A DNA stretch of 64,000 bases, from assembly GCA_016183615.1 (NCBI GenBank), contig JACPEG010000037.1:1-64000 (forward strand), read 5' to 3'. Below, in pieces: positions 17,246 to 24,970 of the stretch; the first letter of the stretch is position 1, and each line of letters opens with the position of its first letter. A program made the translations under genes and the position numbers. The DNA is from Betaproteobacteria bacterium (lineage in GTDB: Bacteria > Pseudomonadota > Gammaproteobacteria > Burkholderiales > UBA6910). The notes below the pieces were generated by a model. That model did not search any database. It worked only from the letters and a program-made list of their open reading frames with translations, and was not told the DNA's origin.

Positions 17246-18496
17246 ATGAATCTCGCCGCCTACCTTGAAGTCTTTCGCAATCGCCGCGTGGGGGCGGTGC
17301 TGGTGTTCGGGTTCGCCTCGGGGCTGCCGCTGGCCCTCACCTCGGGCACGCTTCAGGCCTGGATGGCGGTGGACGGCGTCGACATCAGGACCATCGGGAT
17401 TTTCTCCCTGGTGGGGCTTCCCTATACCGTGAAATTCCTGTGGTCGCCCCTCATGGACCGCTTCGTGCCGCCGCTGCTGGGACGGCGCCGGGGCTGGATC
17501 GCGCTGACCCAGATCGCGCTGATGCTGGGGATCGCCGCGATGGGCGCGCTTGCGCCGCGCCATGCGCCAATCGCGCTGGCCGCCATGGCGCTGATGGTCG
17601 CCCTGGCGTCGGCGTCCCAGGACATCGTGGTGGACGCCTACCGCACCGACGTGCTCAGGGAAAGGGAGCGGGGCGTGGGGGCGGCGGTCTCGGTGCTGGG
17701 CTATCGGGTCGCCATGCTGGTGTCGGGGGCGCTCGCGTTGATTCTCTCCGATCGCATCGGCTGGCAGCACACCTACTGGCTGATGGCGGCGCTCATGACC
17801 ATCGGCATGGCGGCGACCCTGTTCGGCCCCGAGCCCGACCGCACCGTGGCGCCGCCGCGAACGCTGCGCGAGGCGGTGTGGGGGCCGCTCGGGGATTTCT
17901 TTTCGCGCCGCGGCGCGCTGGCGCTGCTCGCGCTGATCGTGCTCTACAAGCTGGGGGACGCCTTCGCCGGAACCCTGACCACGGCGTTCCTGATCCGGGG
18001 CGCCGGCTTTTCCGCCACCGACGTGGGGACCATCAACAAGGGCTTCGGCCTGGTGGCCACCATCGTCGGGGCGCTGTGGGGCGGCGCCTGGATGGTGAAG
18101 CTGGGGCTGTTCCGGTCGCTGCTGCTGTTCGGCGTGCTCCAGGCCCTGTCCAACCTGGGGTTCATGCTGCTCGCCGCCGCCGGAAAGAGCTATCCCCTCA
18201 TGATCTTCGCGGTGGGATTCGAGAACCTGACGGGAGGCATGGGCACCGCGGCCTTCGTGGCGTTCCTGATGGCGCTTTGCACCCAGCGCTTTTCGGCCAC
18301 CCAGTACGCGCTGCTCTCGGCGCTGGCCGCCATCGGCCGGGTGTTCGTGGGTCCTCCCTCGGGCGTGGTGGTGGAGGCGGTCGGCTGGGTGAGTTTTTTC
18401 TTTCTGACTTTTGTTACGGCCTTGCCCGGGATTGCGCTACTGCTGTGGCTGCGCCGCGAGGTCGCGGCACTGGAGCACAACGCGAAAGACGGGTAG
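17246..18496 (+). CDS. ampG: AmpG-type muropeptide permease (MFS)
   Basis: A 416-residue protein with about twelve membrane segments and AmpG traits: GFASGLPLALTSGTLQAWM at the N-terminus, YTVKFLWSPLMDRF, 'RRRGWIALTQIALM', SASQDIVVDAYRTDVL and the late ENLTGGMGTAAFVAFLMALC. AmpG imports GlcNAc-anhydroMurNAc peptides for recycling, which fits Mpl and MtgA elsewhere in the window. The last 13 codons (REVAALEHNAKDG) belong to a 139-bp unit that is tandemly repeated after the stop. AmpG-like versus other MFS: fairly sure. Confidence 0.88.
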   Translation: MNLAAYLEVFRNRRVGAVLVFGFASGLPLALTSGTLQAWMAVDGVDIRTIGIFSLVGLPYTVKFLWSPLMDRFVPPLLGRRRGWIALTQIALMLGIAAMGALAPRHAPIALAAMALMVALASASQDIVVDAYRTDVLRERERGVGAAVSVLGYRVAMLVSGALALILSDRIGWQHTYWLMAALMTIGMAATLFGPEPDRTVAPPRTLREAVWGPLGDFFSRRGALALLALIVLYKLGDAFAGTLTTAFLIRGAGFSATDVGTINKGFGLVATIVGALWGGAWMVKLGLFRSLLLFGVLQALSNLGFMLLAAAGKSYPLMIFAVGFENLTGGMGTAAFVAFLMALCTQRFSATQYALLSALAAIGRVFVGPPSGVVVEAVGWVSFFFLTFVTALPGIALLLWLRREVAALEHNAKDG

Positions 18497-18803
18497 GGCG
18501 GAACCGCCACGCGGGTTCCGCCGGTTTTGGTGCAACGCGGGCCGCGGTTGTCCTGGTGCAACCCGCTTCGCGGTTGCACCCTACGTGCTGTCCCCTGAGG
18601 TCGCGGCACTGGAGCACAACGCGAAAGACGGGTAGGGCGGAACCGCCACGCGGGTTCCGCCGGTTTTGGTGCAACGCGGGCCGCGATTGTCCTGGTGCAA
18701 CCCGCTTCGCGGTTGCACCCTACGTGCTGCGCCGCGAGGTTGCGGCACTGGAGCACAACGCGAAAAACGGGTAGGGCGGAACCGCGACGCGGGTTCCGCC
18801 GGC
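18447..18803. repeat. 139-bp tandem repeat (about 2.6 copies) that includes the ampG 3' end
   Basis: The sequence beginning GAGGTCGCGGCACTGGAGCA recurs at 18458, 18597 and (one base changed) 18736: exact period 139. Each unit holds the last codons of ampG with its TAG stop, a GGCGGAACC...GGTTCCGCC hairpin and a GTGCAACC...GGTTGCAC hairpin. It fills the 307 bp between ampG and the convergent DUF4426 gene; no gene is present there. Confidence 0.95.
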
Positions 18804-19235
18804 TCAGAAGAACTGCTGCCGGAACTCGAACTGGTGGGCGTTCTTCGCACCCTCGGGCGTCACGGTGACGCTGAACTTCAGGGTGTCGGGCGCTTTCATC
18901 CGGTATTCCCCGATGTAGTACACCGCCGTCCCCTCCTGGATTTCCCGCATCGGGACCGCGGCGAGCTGGGCGCTCAGGTTCACGGCGTTCACCTTGACCC
19001 CGGCCCGGACCGGCTGGAGCACCCCCAGGTTGTTCTTGCGCAGCACCGAGACGGTGACCAGCCCCCGGGTGCCGCTGCGGTCGATCTTGTAGGCGCGGGC
19101 CACCTCGGGCGCGAGCTCCGCCGTGACGAGCGCGTTGTAATGGACCTCCAGGTCGCCGAAGCGCTTCAGCCTTTCCGCCGCGGCGGTCGCGGGCAGGAGC
19201 GAAAACGCGGCCGCCAGAATCAGAAGTACCCGCAT
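18804..19235 (-). CDS. DUF4426 secreted protein of the metX-metW operon
   Basis: A 143-residue protein with a signal peptide (RVLLILAAAFSLLPATAAA) followed by an immunoglobulin-like beta-rich domain: FGDLEVHYNALVTAEL, 'LVTVSVLRKNN', AVYYIGEYRMKAPDTLKFSV and the terminal FRQQFF typical of DUF4426. Start at ATG 19235 follows GGAGGAGGGGGGT. DUF4426 genes often follow metW in Proteobacteria; the role is unknown, and a periplasmic location next to a methionine operon is puzzling. It lies 62 bp after metW on the same strand. Confidence 0.88.
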   Translation of the reverse strand: MRVLLILAAAFSLLPATAAAERLKRFGDLEVHYNALVTAELAPEVARAYKIDRSGTRGLVTVSVLRKNNLGVLQPVRAGVKVNAVNLSAQLAAVPMREIQEGTAVYYIGEYRMKAPDTLKFSVTVTPEGAKNAHQFEFRQQFF

Positions 19236-19297
19236 ACCCCCCTCCTCCACAAAAAGGCCCTCCGTGTTTTTACTATAGGCGAAAGCGGGGAGCCGAA

Positions 19298-19927
19298 CTA
19301 GCGGCGGCTCTCGATGCGGTACACCGCGAGGGTGCCGAGCAGGTTGGGCAGGCGCGACACCGCGTCGCCGTTCGACATCACCATGCGCTGCAGGATGCGC
19401 ACCCCGTGCTGGGCGCAGAACGCCTCGAAGTCGTCGATGGTGCAAAGGTGCACGTTGGGGGTGTCGAACCACTGGTAGGGCAGGTTCTTGGTCACCGGCA
19501 TGTGGCCCAGCAGAATCTGGATGCGGTGGCGCCAGAACCCGAAGTTGGGAAACGACACGATGCCCTCGCGGCCCACCCGCAGCATCTCCCTGACGATGCC
19601 CTCGGTGTGCTTCATGGCCTGCAGGGTCTGGGACAGGATCACGTAGTCGAAGGAGCCGTCCTCGAATCCCGACAGACCGGACTCCAGGTCTCCCTGGATC
19701 ACGTTCACGCCGTTGCCGATGCAGGCCACGATGTTCTCGACGTCGATGTCGACGCCGTAGCCGCGCACTCCCCGGATTTCGGTCAGGTGCTTGAGCAGGC
19801 TGCCGTCGCCGCAGCCCAGGTCGAGGACCCGGGTGCCGGGCTTCACCCACCGGGCGATGGCCTCGAAGTCGTGGCGCCCGGACAGGGGAATCGCCGCGCT
19901 GCCGTTGTTCGTTTCCGGGATGGTCAT
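19298..19927 (-). CDS. metW: Methionine biosynthesis protein MetW (SAM-methyltransferase fold)
   Basis: A 209-residue class I methyltransferase-fold protein: RVLDLGCGDGSLLKHL (SAM loop), GYGVDIDVENIVACIGNG, VIQGDLESGLSGFEDGSFD, VILSQTLQAMKH and the MetW-typical FPNFGFWRHRIQILLGHMPV, 'LPYQWFDTPNVHLCTIDDF'. In several Proteobacteria MetW is needed with MetX for efficient homoserine acylation. It starts 6 bp after the metX stop. Confidence 0.95.
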   Translation of the reverse strand: MTIPETNNGSAAIPLSGRHDFEAIARWVKPGTRVLDLGCGDGSLLKHLTEIRGVRGYGVDIDVENIVACIGNGVNVIQGDLESGLSGFEDGSFDYVILSQTLQAMKHTEGIVREMLRVGREGIVSFPNFGFWRHRIQILLGHMPVTKNLPYQWFDTPNVHLCTIDDFEAFCAQHGVRILQRMVMSNGDAVSRLPNLLGTLAVYRIESRR

Positions 19928-19933
19928 GATCGT

Positions 19934-21079
19934 CTAGCCGAGGTCGATCTTGCTGAGGTAGGCGCGCACCACCGCATGGTAGTGGGCGTCGTCCATCAGG
20001 AACGAATCGTGCCCGGCGCTGGCGGAGATCTCGGCGTAGGTCACGTCGTGGTCGTTGTGCAGCAGCGCCTCGACGATGGCGCGCGAGCGCTCGGGGGCGA
20101 AGCGCCAGTCGGAGCTGAAGGACACCACCAGGAAGCCCGCCTCGGCGGTGGCCAGCGCCCGGTTGAGATCGCCGTCGAAGTCCTTGGCGGGGTCGAAGTA
20201 GTCGAGCGCCCGGGTGATGAGAAGGTAGGTGTTGGCGTCGAAGTAGCCGGCGAACTTCTCTCCCTGGTAGCGCAGGTAGGACTCGATCTCGAACTCCACG
20301 TCGAAGCCGAAGTTGTAGTCGCCCGAGCGCAGCGCCCGGCCGAACCGGGTCGCCATCACGTCGTCGGAGAGGTAGGTGATGTGGCCGATCATGCGCGCCA
20401 CCCTCAAGCCCCTCTTCGGCTTCACCCCGTGCTCGTAGTAGTGGCCGCCGTGGAAATCCGGGTCGGTGATGATGGCCTGCCGCGCCACTTCGTTGAAGGC
20501 GATGTTCTGGGCCGTGAGCTTGGGCGCTGCGGCGATCACCAGCGCGTGGCGGATGCGGCCGGGATGGCTGATGGTCCACTGCAGCGCCTGCATGCCGCCC
20601 AGGCTCCCGCCCATCACCGCGGCGAAGCGCTCGATGCCCAGGTGGTCGGCGAGCCGGGCCTGGGCCTCCACCCAGTCCTCCACCGTGACCACCGGGAAGT
20701 CCGCGCCGTAGGGCTTGCCGGTGGCGGGGTTCGGGCTGGAGGGCCCGGTGGAGCCGTGGCAGCCCCCCAGATTGTTCACGCCGACGACGAAGAAGCGGTT
20801 GGTGTCCAGCGGTTTGCCGGGACCGATCACGTTGTCCCACCAGCCCACGTTCTTGGGATTGTCGGCGTGGTAGCCCGCCACGTGGTGCGAGGCGTTGAGC
20901 GCGTGGCACACCAGCACCGCGTTGGAGCGGCGCTCGTTCAGCGTGCCGTAGGTCTCGTAGACCAGGTCGTAGGCGTCGAGCACCGCGCCGCTCCTGAAGG
21001 TGAGCGGCCGGTCGAAGTGGGCGGTCCGGGGCGTTACCGCGCCCACAGACCCCGGCTCGTGGGTGGGGTGGCTGGTCAT
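19934..21079 (-). CDS. metX: Homoserine O-acyltransferase MetX
   Basis: A 381-residue alpha/beta-hydrolase acyltransferase, ATG 21079 ([13 protein letters not shown]). Seen: [28 protein letters not shown], '[18 protein letters not shown]' and [12 protein letters not shown] (nucleophile Ser in GxSxGG), plus C-terminal [11 protein letters not shown] with the catalytic His/Asp region. It activates homoserine for methionine synthesis; acetyl- versus succinyl-CoA preference cannot be assigned safely from the residues I can read. The gene lies behind a SAM-II riboswitch and terminator and heads metX-metW-DUF4426. Confidence 0.95.
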   Translation of the reverse strand: MTSHPTHEPGSVGAVTPRTAHFDRPLTFRSGAVLDAYDLVYETYGTLNERRSNAVLVCHALNASHHVAGYHADNPKNVGWWDNVIGPGKPLDTNRFFVVGVNNLGGCHGSTGPSSPNPATGKPYGADFPVVTVEDWVEAQARLADHLGIERFAAVMGGSLGGMQALQWTISHPGRIRHALVIAAAPKLTAQNIAFNEVARQAIITDPDFHGGHYYEHGVKPKRGLRVARMIGHITYLSDDVMATRFGRALRSGDYNFGFDVEFEIESYLRYQGEKFAGYFDANTYLLITRALDYFDPAKDFDGDLNRALATAEAGFLVVSFSSDWRFAPERSRAIVEALLHNDHDVTYAEISASAGHDSFLMDDAHYHAVVRAYLSKIDLG

Positions 21080-21109
21080 GCGCTGTCCATGGGCCAAAAC
21101 GCAGGGCGC

Positions 21110-21142
21110 AAAAAAACCCGTTCAGCTTGCGCGGACCGGGTT
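21110..21142 (-). terminator. Intrinsic terminator in the metX leader
   Basis: Minus strand AACCCG (21142-21137), 16-nt loop, CGGGTT (21120-21115), then a T-run to 21110. It starts right after the SAM-II aptamer and ends 30 bp before the metX ATG, so it could act as a SAM-dependent attenuator. Alternative pairing with the aptamer is not proven. Confidence 0.75.
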
Positions 21143-21202
21143 GCCCTCGCTTTAGCCGTATTTGTTATGCGCCCGCAAGCTGATGGTTCAAATCGGCGCG
21201 AA
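21143..21202 (-). promoter_or_regulatory. SAM-II riboswitch upstream of metX
   Basis: The minus-strand leader matches the SAM-II (metX/metA-type) aptamer in order and spacing: TTCGCGCCGATTTGAACC (P1 5' side and A/U-rich loop), a variable segment, GGGCGCATAACAAATACGGC (P1 3' side plus conserved TAACAAAT) and TAAAGCGAGGGC (pseudoknot strand). P1 pairs GCGCC with GGCGC. SAM-II elements sense S-adenosylmethionine and switch off methionine-synthesis genes, which fits the downstream metX-metW. Motif recognition by eye, but the match is close. Confidence 0.85.
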
Positions 21203-21253
21203 GCAAAAAGTACCTTATAAACCGCGATCCTGTCAAACCCGCGGCGCCTCGGC

Positions 21254-22978
21254 TCAGGCGTTGAGCTTGCCGAGCAGCGCGCGCATTTTCTCCGGCTCGT
21301 CGGCCTTGAGCATCTTCTGGGTGACGGGTGTGACTTCGCGGATGCTGGTCTTCAGGACCTGCTGCTTGACCTCCGGCAGGTGCGCCGGGTGCATGGAGAA
21401 TTCGCGCAGGCCCAGCCCGAGCAGCATCCGGGTGAGCGTCACGTCGCCGGCCATCTCGCCGCACACCGCCACCGGGACGCCGGCCTGGTCGGCACTGCGG
21501 ATGATGCCCGCCACCAGCCGCACCACCGCCGGGTGCAGCGGATCGTAGAGATGGGCCACCCCGTCGTCGGTGCGGTCGATGGCCAGCGTGTACTGGATCA
21601 GGTCGTTGGTGCCGATCGAGACGAACTGCAGCCGCGGCAGGAACGCCCCCATGGACAGGGCCGCCGCCGGCACCTCGATCATGCCGCCCACCTCGATGTC
21701 GCGGTCGAACTTCACATGCTCGGCCGCGAGGCTCGCCTTGGCCTGATCGATGAGGTGCAGGCTCTGCTGCAGCTCGGAAAGGCTGGAGAGCATCGGCAGC
21801 AGGAGGCGGATCTTGCCGTGGAACGAGGCCCGCAGAATCGCCCGCAGCTGGGTGTGGAACATCTGGGGCTCCGCCAGGCAAAACCGGATCGCCCGCAGGC
21901 CCAGGGCCGGATTGGCCGCTACGCTGTGCTGGCCGTCGAGATGCTTGTCGGCGCCCAGGTCCAGGGTGCGGATGGTGACCGGCATGCCGTGCATCTCTTC
22001 CGCCACCCGGCGGTAGGCCTCGAACTGCTCTTCCTCGTCGGGCAGCTCGCTGCGGTTGAGGAACAGGAACTCGGTGCGGAACAGGCCGATTCCGGTGGCG
22101 CCCGATTCCCTGACCTGGGGGATGTCCTCGGGCAGCTCGATATTGGCCTGCAGCCGCACCTCCACGCCGTCCAGGGTGGTGGCGCGGGCGGTCTTGAGGC
22201 GCTTCAGCTTCTGGCGCTCGATATCGAGCTGGTGCCGCTTGAGCTTGTACTCGGCGAGCACCTGAGCGTCGGGACTGACGATCACCACCCCGAGGGTGCC
22301 GTCGATGACGAGCAGGTCGTTCTCGCGGATCAGCTGGCGTGCGTGGTGCAGCGCCGCGATGGCCGGCACGTTGATGCTGCGGGCGACGATGGCGGTATGG
22401 GAGGTGGCGCCGCCCAGGTCGGTGACGAAGGCGGAGAACTGGTGCTCCTTGAACAGGATGACATCCGCCGGGGAGAGATCGTGGGCCACCAGGATCATGC
22501 TCTCCTCGGGCCGGGCCGGCGGCGGCGCGTACCCGGGCTGCCCGGTGAGGGTTTTCAGCACCCGCTCCACCACCTGGATCACGTCGTTGCGACGCTCCCG
22601 CAGGTAGCTGTCCTCGATCTCGTCGAACTGGGCAAGCAGGGTGTCCATCTGCATCTTGAGGGCCCACTCGGCGTTGCACTGCTCGGCCTCGATCATGCGC
22701 CGGGGCGCCTTCGACAGCAGCTCGTCGTCCAGGATCATGAGATGCAGGTCGAGGAAGGCGTCGAACTCGGAAGGCGCGTTGGCCGGCTTCTGGCGCCGCA
22801 TCTGCTCGAGCTCGTCGCGGGTGTCCTCGATCGCGGCCTGGAAGCGGGCCGACTCCTCGGCCACCTGGCCCCGGGGCACCACGTAGTGGGCCACCTCCAG
22901 GTTGGCGCGCGACATCAGGTGGGCGTGGCCGATGGCGATGCCCCCCGATACTCCGATTCCGTGCATGGTGAAGCTCAT
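21254..22978 (-). CDS. ptsI: Phosphoenolpyruvate-protein phosphotransferase (Enzyme I)
   Basis: A 574-residue Enzyme I of standard length. GGATSHTAIVARSINVPAI carries the active-site His in the swivel domain, then GIGLFRTEFLFLNR and 'GTNDLIQYTLAIDRTDD' plus GVPVAVCGEMAGD in the PEP-binding barrel. It transfers phosphate from PEP to HPr. It starts 1 nt after the ptsH stop. With no sugar permease nearby this looks like the regulatory PTS common in betaproteobacteria. Confidence 0.96.
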   Translation of the reverse strand: MSFTMHGIGVSGGIAIGHAHLMSRANLEVAHYVVPRGQVAEESARFQAAIEDTRDELEQMRRQKPANAPSEFDAFLDLHLMILDDELLSKAPRRMIEAEQCNAEWALKMQMDTLLAQFDEIEDSYLRERRNDVIQVVERVLKTLTGQPGYAPPPARPEESMILVAHDLSPADVILFKEHQFSAFVTDLGGATSHTAIVARSINVPAIAALHHARQLIRENDLLVIDGTLGVVIVSPDAQVLAEYKLKRHQLDIERQKLKRLKTARATTLDGVEVRLQANIELPEDIPQVRESGATGIGLFRTEFLFLNRSELPDEEEQFEAYRRVAEEMHGMPVTIRTLDLGADKHLDGQHSVAANPALGLRAIRFCLAEPQMFHTQLRAILRASFHGKIRLLLPMLSSLSELQQSLHLIDQAKASLAAEHVKFDRDIEVGGMIEVPAAALSMGAFLPRLQFVSIGTNDLIQYTLAIDRTDDGVAHLYDPLHPAVVRLVAGIIRSADQAGVPVAVCGEMAGDVTLTRMLLGLGLREFSMHPAHLPEVKQQVLKTSIREVTPVTQKMLKADEPEKMRALLGKLNA

Positions 22979-22979
22979 T

Positions 22980-23249
22980 TCACTCGCCTTCGCCGAACTT
23001 GTCTGCGATCAGGCTCACGACCGCCCGCATCGCCTCGGACTCGTCGGACCCGTTGGTCTCGATGGCGATGGTGGAGCCCATGTTGGCGGCGAGCATCATG
23101 ACGCCCATGATGCTCTTGGCGTTCACCCGCCGCCCGTTGCGGGTGAGCCAGACTTCGCTCCGGAACTGCCCGGCGAGCTGCGTGAGCTTGGCCGAGGCCC
23201 GGGCGTGCAGCCCCAGCTTGTTCACGATCTCAACGCTTTGCTGCAACAT
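22980..23249 (-). CDS. ptsH: Phosphocarrier protein HPr
   Basis: An 89-residue HPr with NKLGLHARASAKLTQLA (phosphorylated His near residue 15) and RRVNAKSIMGVMMLAAN (the regulatory Ser motif KSIMG near residue 46), suggesting possible control by an HPr kinase not in the window. Start is ATG 23249 (a GTG lies one codon earlier). It overlaps the 3' end of the EIIA gene by 20 nt and is followed directly by ptsI. Confidence 0.95.
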   Translation of the reverse strand: MLQQSVEIVNKLGLHARASAKLTQLAGQFRSEVWLTRNGRRVNAKSIMGVMMLAANMGSTIAIETNGSDESEAMRAVVSLIADKFGEGE

Positions 23250-23646
23250 CACTGAAGACTCCGCCGTTCATGTTCATGACGCCCTCGCGCCCGCCCGACA
23301 GCGCCTTCTCGATCACCGTCGCAAGAGGCTCGTTGCGGTAGGTGAGAACCCGCACCAGCATGGGCAGATTGACGCCGGCGACGCAGGCCACGCTGCCGGC
23401 GGCCGTGAGCCGCCGCGCCACGTTGCAGGGTGTGGCTCCGCAGATGTCGGCCAGGACCAGGACGCCGGCCCCCTGGTCAAGCTCTCGCACCAGTGCCTGG
23501 GCGCGGCCCAGGAGCTGCTCGGGATCGTCCTGGATCGCGACTCCGACGGACGCAAGATGGGGCGGCCGCTGGCCCAGCACGTGGCTCGCGGTGGCGATCA
23601 GGCTTTCGCCCAGGGTCCCGTGGGCAACGATCAGAATTCCAATCAT
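23230..23646 (-). CDS. Mannose-type PTS EIIA component
   Basis: A 138-residue EIIA-Man domain: 'IGILIVAHGTLGESLIATA' carries the phosphorylatable His in VAHG, and VLADICGATPCNVARRL is the family's second motif. It stands alone without EIIB/IIC/IID. In betaproteobacteria such orphan EIIA-Man, HPr and EI sets are thought to regulate carbon, storage or nitrogen metabolism; the target here is unknown. Start ATG 23646; coupled to ptsH. Confidence 0.92.
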   Translation of the reverse strand: MIGILIVAHGTLGESLIATASHVLGQRPPHLASVGVAIQDDPEQLLGRAQALVRELDQGAGVLVLADICGATPCNVARRLTAAGSVACVAGVNLPMLVRVLTYRNEPLATVIEKALSGGREGVMNMNGGVFSDVAAKR

Positions 23647-23830
23647 CGGCAATTTCCAACCTCACCAGAAAACATTTTACTCCAGCGAAATTGAGCGGCG
23701 CAGGCTTGGCACGTCATGCCACGGCGTCTGTCCCCGATCCGTCGTCCCGGCGGGGGTCTGCCCCGGAATGCTTAAATCCGGAGCCGGGGCCCAGGCCAGC
23801 CGCGCGAAAGGATGCCGGGTACATTCCTGG

Positions 23831-23850
23831 ATTCCGGCGTACGCCGGAAT
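23831..23850. repeat. 20-bp perfect palindrome (ATTCCGGCGTACGCCGGAAT)
   Basis: Followed by GACG, the usual end of a widespread proteobacterial intergenic repeat. It lies in the 213-bp gap between the EIIA and apbE genes (23647-23859), in which I find no gene. Confidence 0.85.
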
Positions 23851-23859
23851 GACGATTCT

Positions 23860-24936
23860 CTAGTGGATCTCATGAAGCGCGAGGCCCGGCTCCAGAAATT
23901 CCAGGCGCTGGCGCAGCGCCGGAGTGACGTGAATCTCTCCCTTGGCGTCGATGAGCAGCGCCCGGGTGACCCCCATGCTCTCGGCGGCCTGCCGCCAGCC
24001 GGCGGGTCCGGCGATGAACAGGGGCTTCGACGCCACGTCGGAAAGCGTGCCCGCGCCGGGTCCGGGGGCAATCAGCACGGTGGCGGCCTGAACTCCCTGG
24101 GCCGGGTAACCGCTGCGGGGATCGATCAGGTGGGAGTAGCGCTGCCCCCCCACCTCGTAGTAGCGCTGGTAGTCGCCCGAGGTGCCGATGGCCTCTCCGT
24201 CCCTCAGGTCAAGCACCGCCAGCGGCCCGGGCTTGCGCGGATGCTGGATGCCGATCCGCCAGGGCCGCTTGCCGTGGCTGCCCAGGGCCAGCACGTTGCC
24301 GCCGACGTTGACCAGGGCGTTTCTCACGCCGCGGGCCTTGAGCAGCGCCGCCGCCCGGTCGAGGGCATAGCCCTTGGCATAGCCGCCCAGGTCCACGTGG
24401 ACTGCACCATTGCGGCTTTCCGCCTGGCCTCCGGACAGCGCGATGTCGGTCATCCGCGGCCGTGCCGCCGCCAGGGCCTTCACCTGGGCCGCGTCGGGCA
24501 GCGCTGCGCGGATCTCGTCGCTGTGGAAGCCCCACAGGGCGATGAGCCTGCCGATGGCGGGATTGAACAGCCCGCCGGAAAGTTCCGAGAGCCGGGTGGC
24601 GTCCTGCAGGATGGCCGACATCTCCTGATCCAGCGGCGCGCGCCTGCCGGGCTGGGCAAAGGCGTCGTTGAGATCCTTCATGGGCCCGGGCTTCCAGGCA
24701 TGGAGCTTCTTGTGGAGCCGGTCGAATTCCGCAGATACCTCGCCGGCTGCCTGCCGGGCCCTGGCTTCCTCCTCCCCATCGATGCTGATCTCGACCAGGG
24801 TGCCGAAAACGTAGGCCTGCTGGTGGTAGGGCTTGGGTTCTTCGCCGCAGCCGGCGAGACCCGCTGCCAACGCAAAGACAGAAAAAATGCTGAAACGCAA
24901 AGAGCGCAAAGAGCGCAAAGCAAGACCAGAAATCAC
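23860..24936 (-). CDS. apbE: FAD:protein FMN transferase, lipoprotein
   Basis: A 358-residue ApbE family protein with a lipobox (AAGLAGC at ~30). Signatures: 'YVFGTLVEISIDGEEEAR', VHVDLGGYAKGYALDRAA, GVRNALVNVGGNVLALG (flavin site) and 'YSHLIDPRSGYPAQGV', TVLIAPGPGAGTLSDVASK (metal site Asp/Ser region). It attaches FMN to periplasmic proteins such as RnfG/NqrC-type subunits. The best available start is a GTG at 24936; the first ~15 codons (ALRSLRSLRFS) are encoded by a CGCAAAG-family repeat, so the native start may have been displaced. Confidence 0.9.
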   Translation of the reverse strand: MISGLALRSLRSLRFSIFSVFALAAGLAGCGEEPKPYHQQAYVFGTLVEISIDGEEEARARQAAGEVSAEFDRLHKKLHAWKPGPMKDLNDAFAQPGRRAPLDQEMSAILQDATRLSELSGGLFNPAIGRLIALWGFHSDEIRAALPDAAQVKALAAARPRMTDIALSGGQAESRNGAVHVDLGGYAKGYALDRAAALLKARGVRNALVNVGGNVLALGSHGKRPWRIGIQHPRKPGPLAVLDLRDGEAIGTSGDYQRYYEVGGQRYSHLIDPRSGYPAQGVQAATVLIAPGPGAGTLSDVASKPLFIAGPAGWRQAAESMGVTRALLIDAKGEIHVTPALRQRLEFLEPGLALHEIH

Positions 24937-24970
24937 AATAACCTTTGCGTTCTTTGCGTCTTCCCGTTTA
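24893..24970. repeat. CGCAAAG-family inverted repeat at the apbE start / gshB end
   Basis: AAACGCAAAGAGCGCAAAGA and a further copy on the left are mirrored by CTTTGCGTTCTTTGCGTC on the right. It spans the apbE start codons and the last base of the gshB stop. Same family as 13449-13541 and 51334-51480. Confidence 0.85.

Noticed and set aside
18447..18803. Possible CRISPR-like array
   Set aside because: Period is 139 bp with no unique spacers; units contain coding sequence. It is a plain tandem duplication.
23728..23746. TTGGCACGTCATGCCACGG as a second sigma-54 promoter
   Set aside because: It has the -24 TGGCACG but no TTGC at the -12 position, and no plus-strand gene follows; it is a small palindrome.
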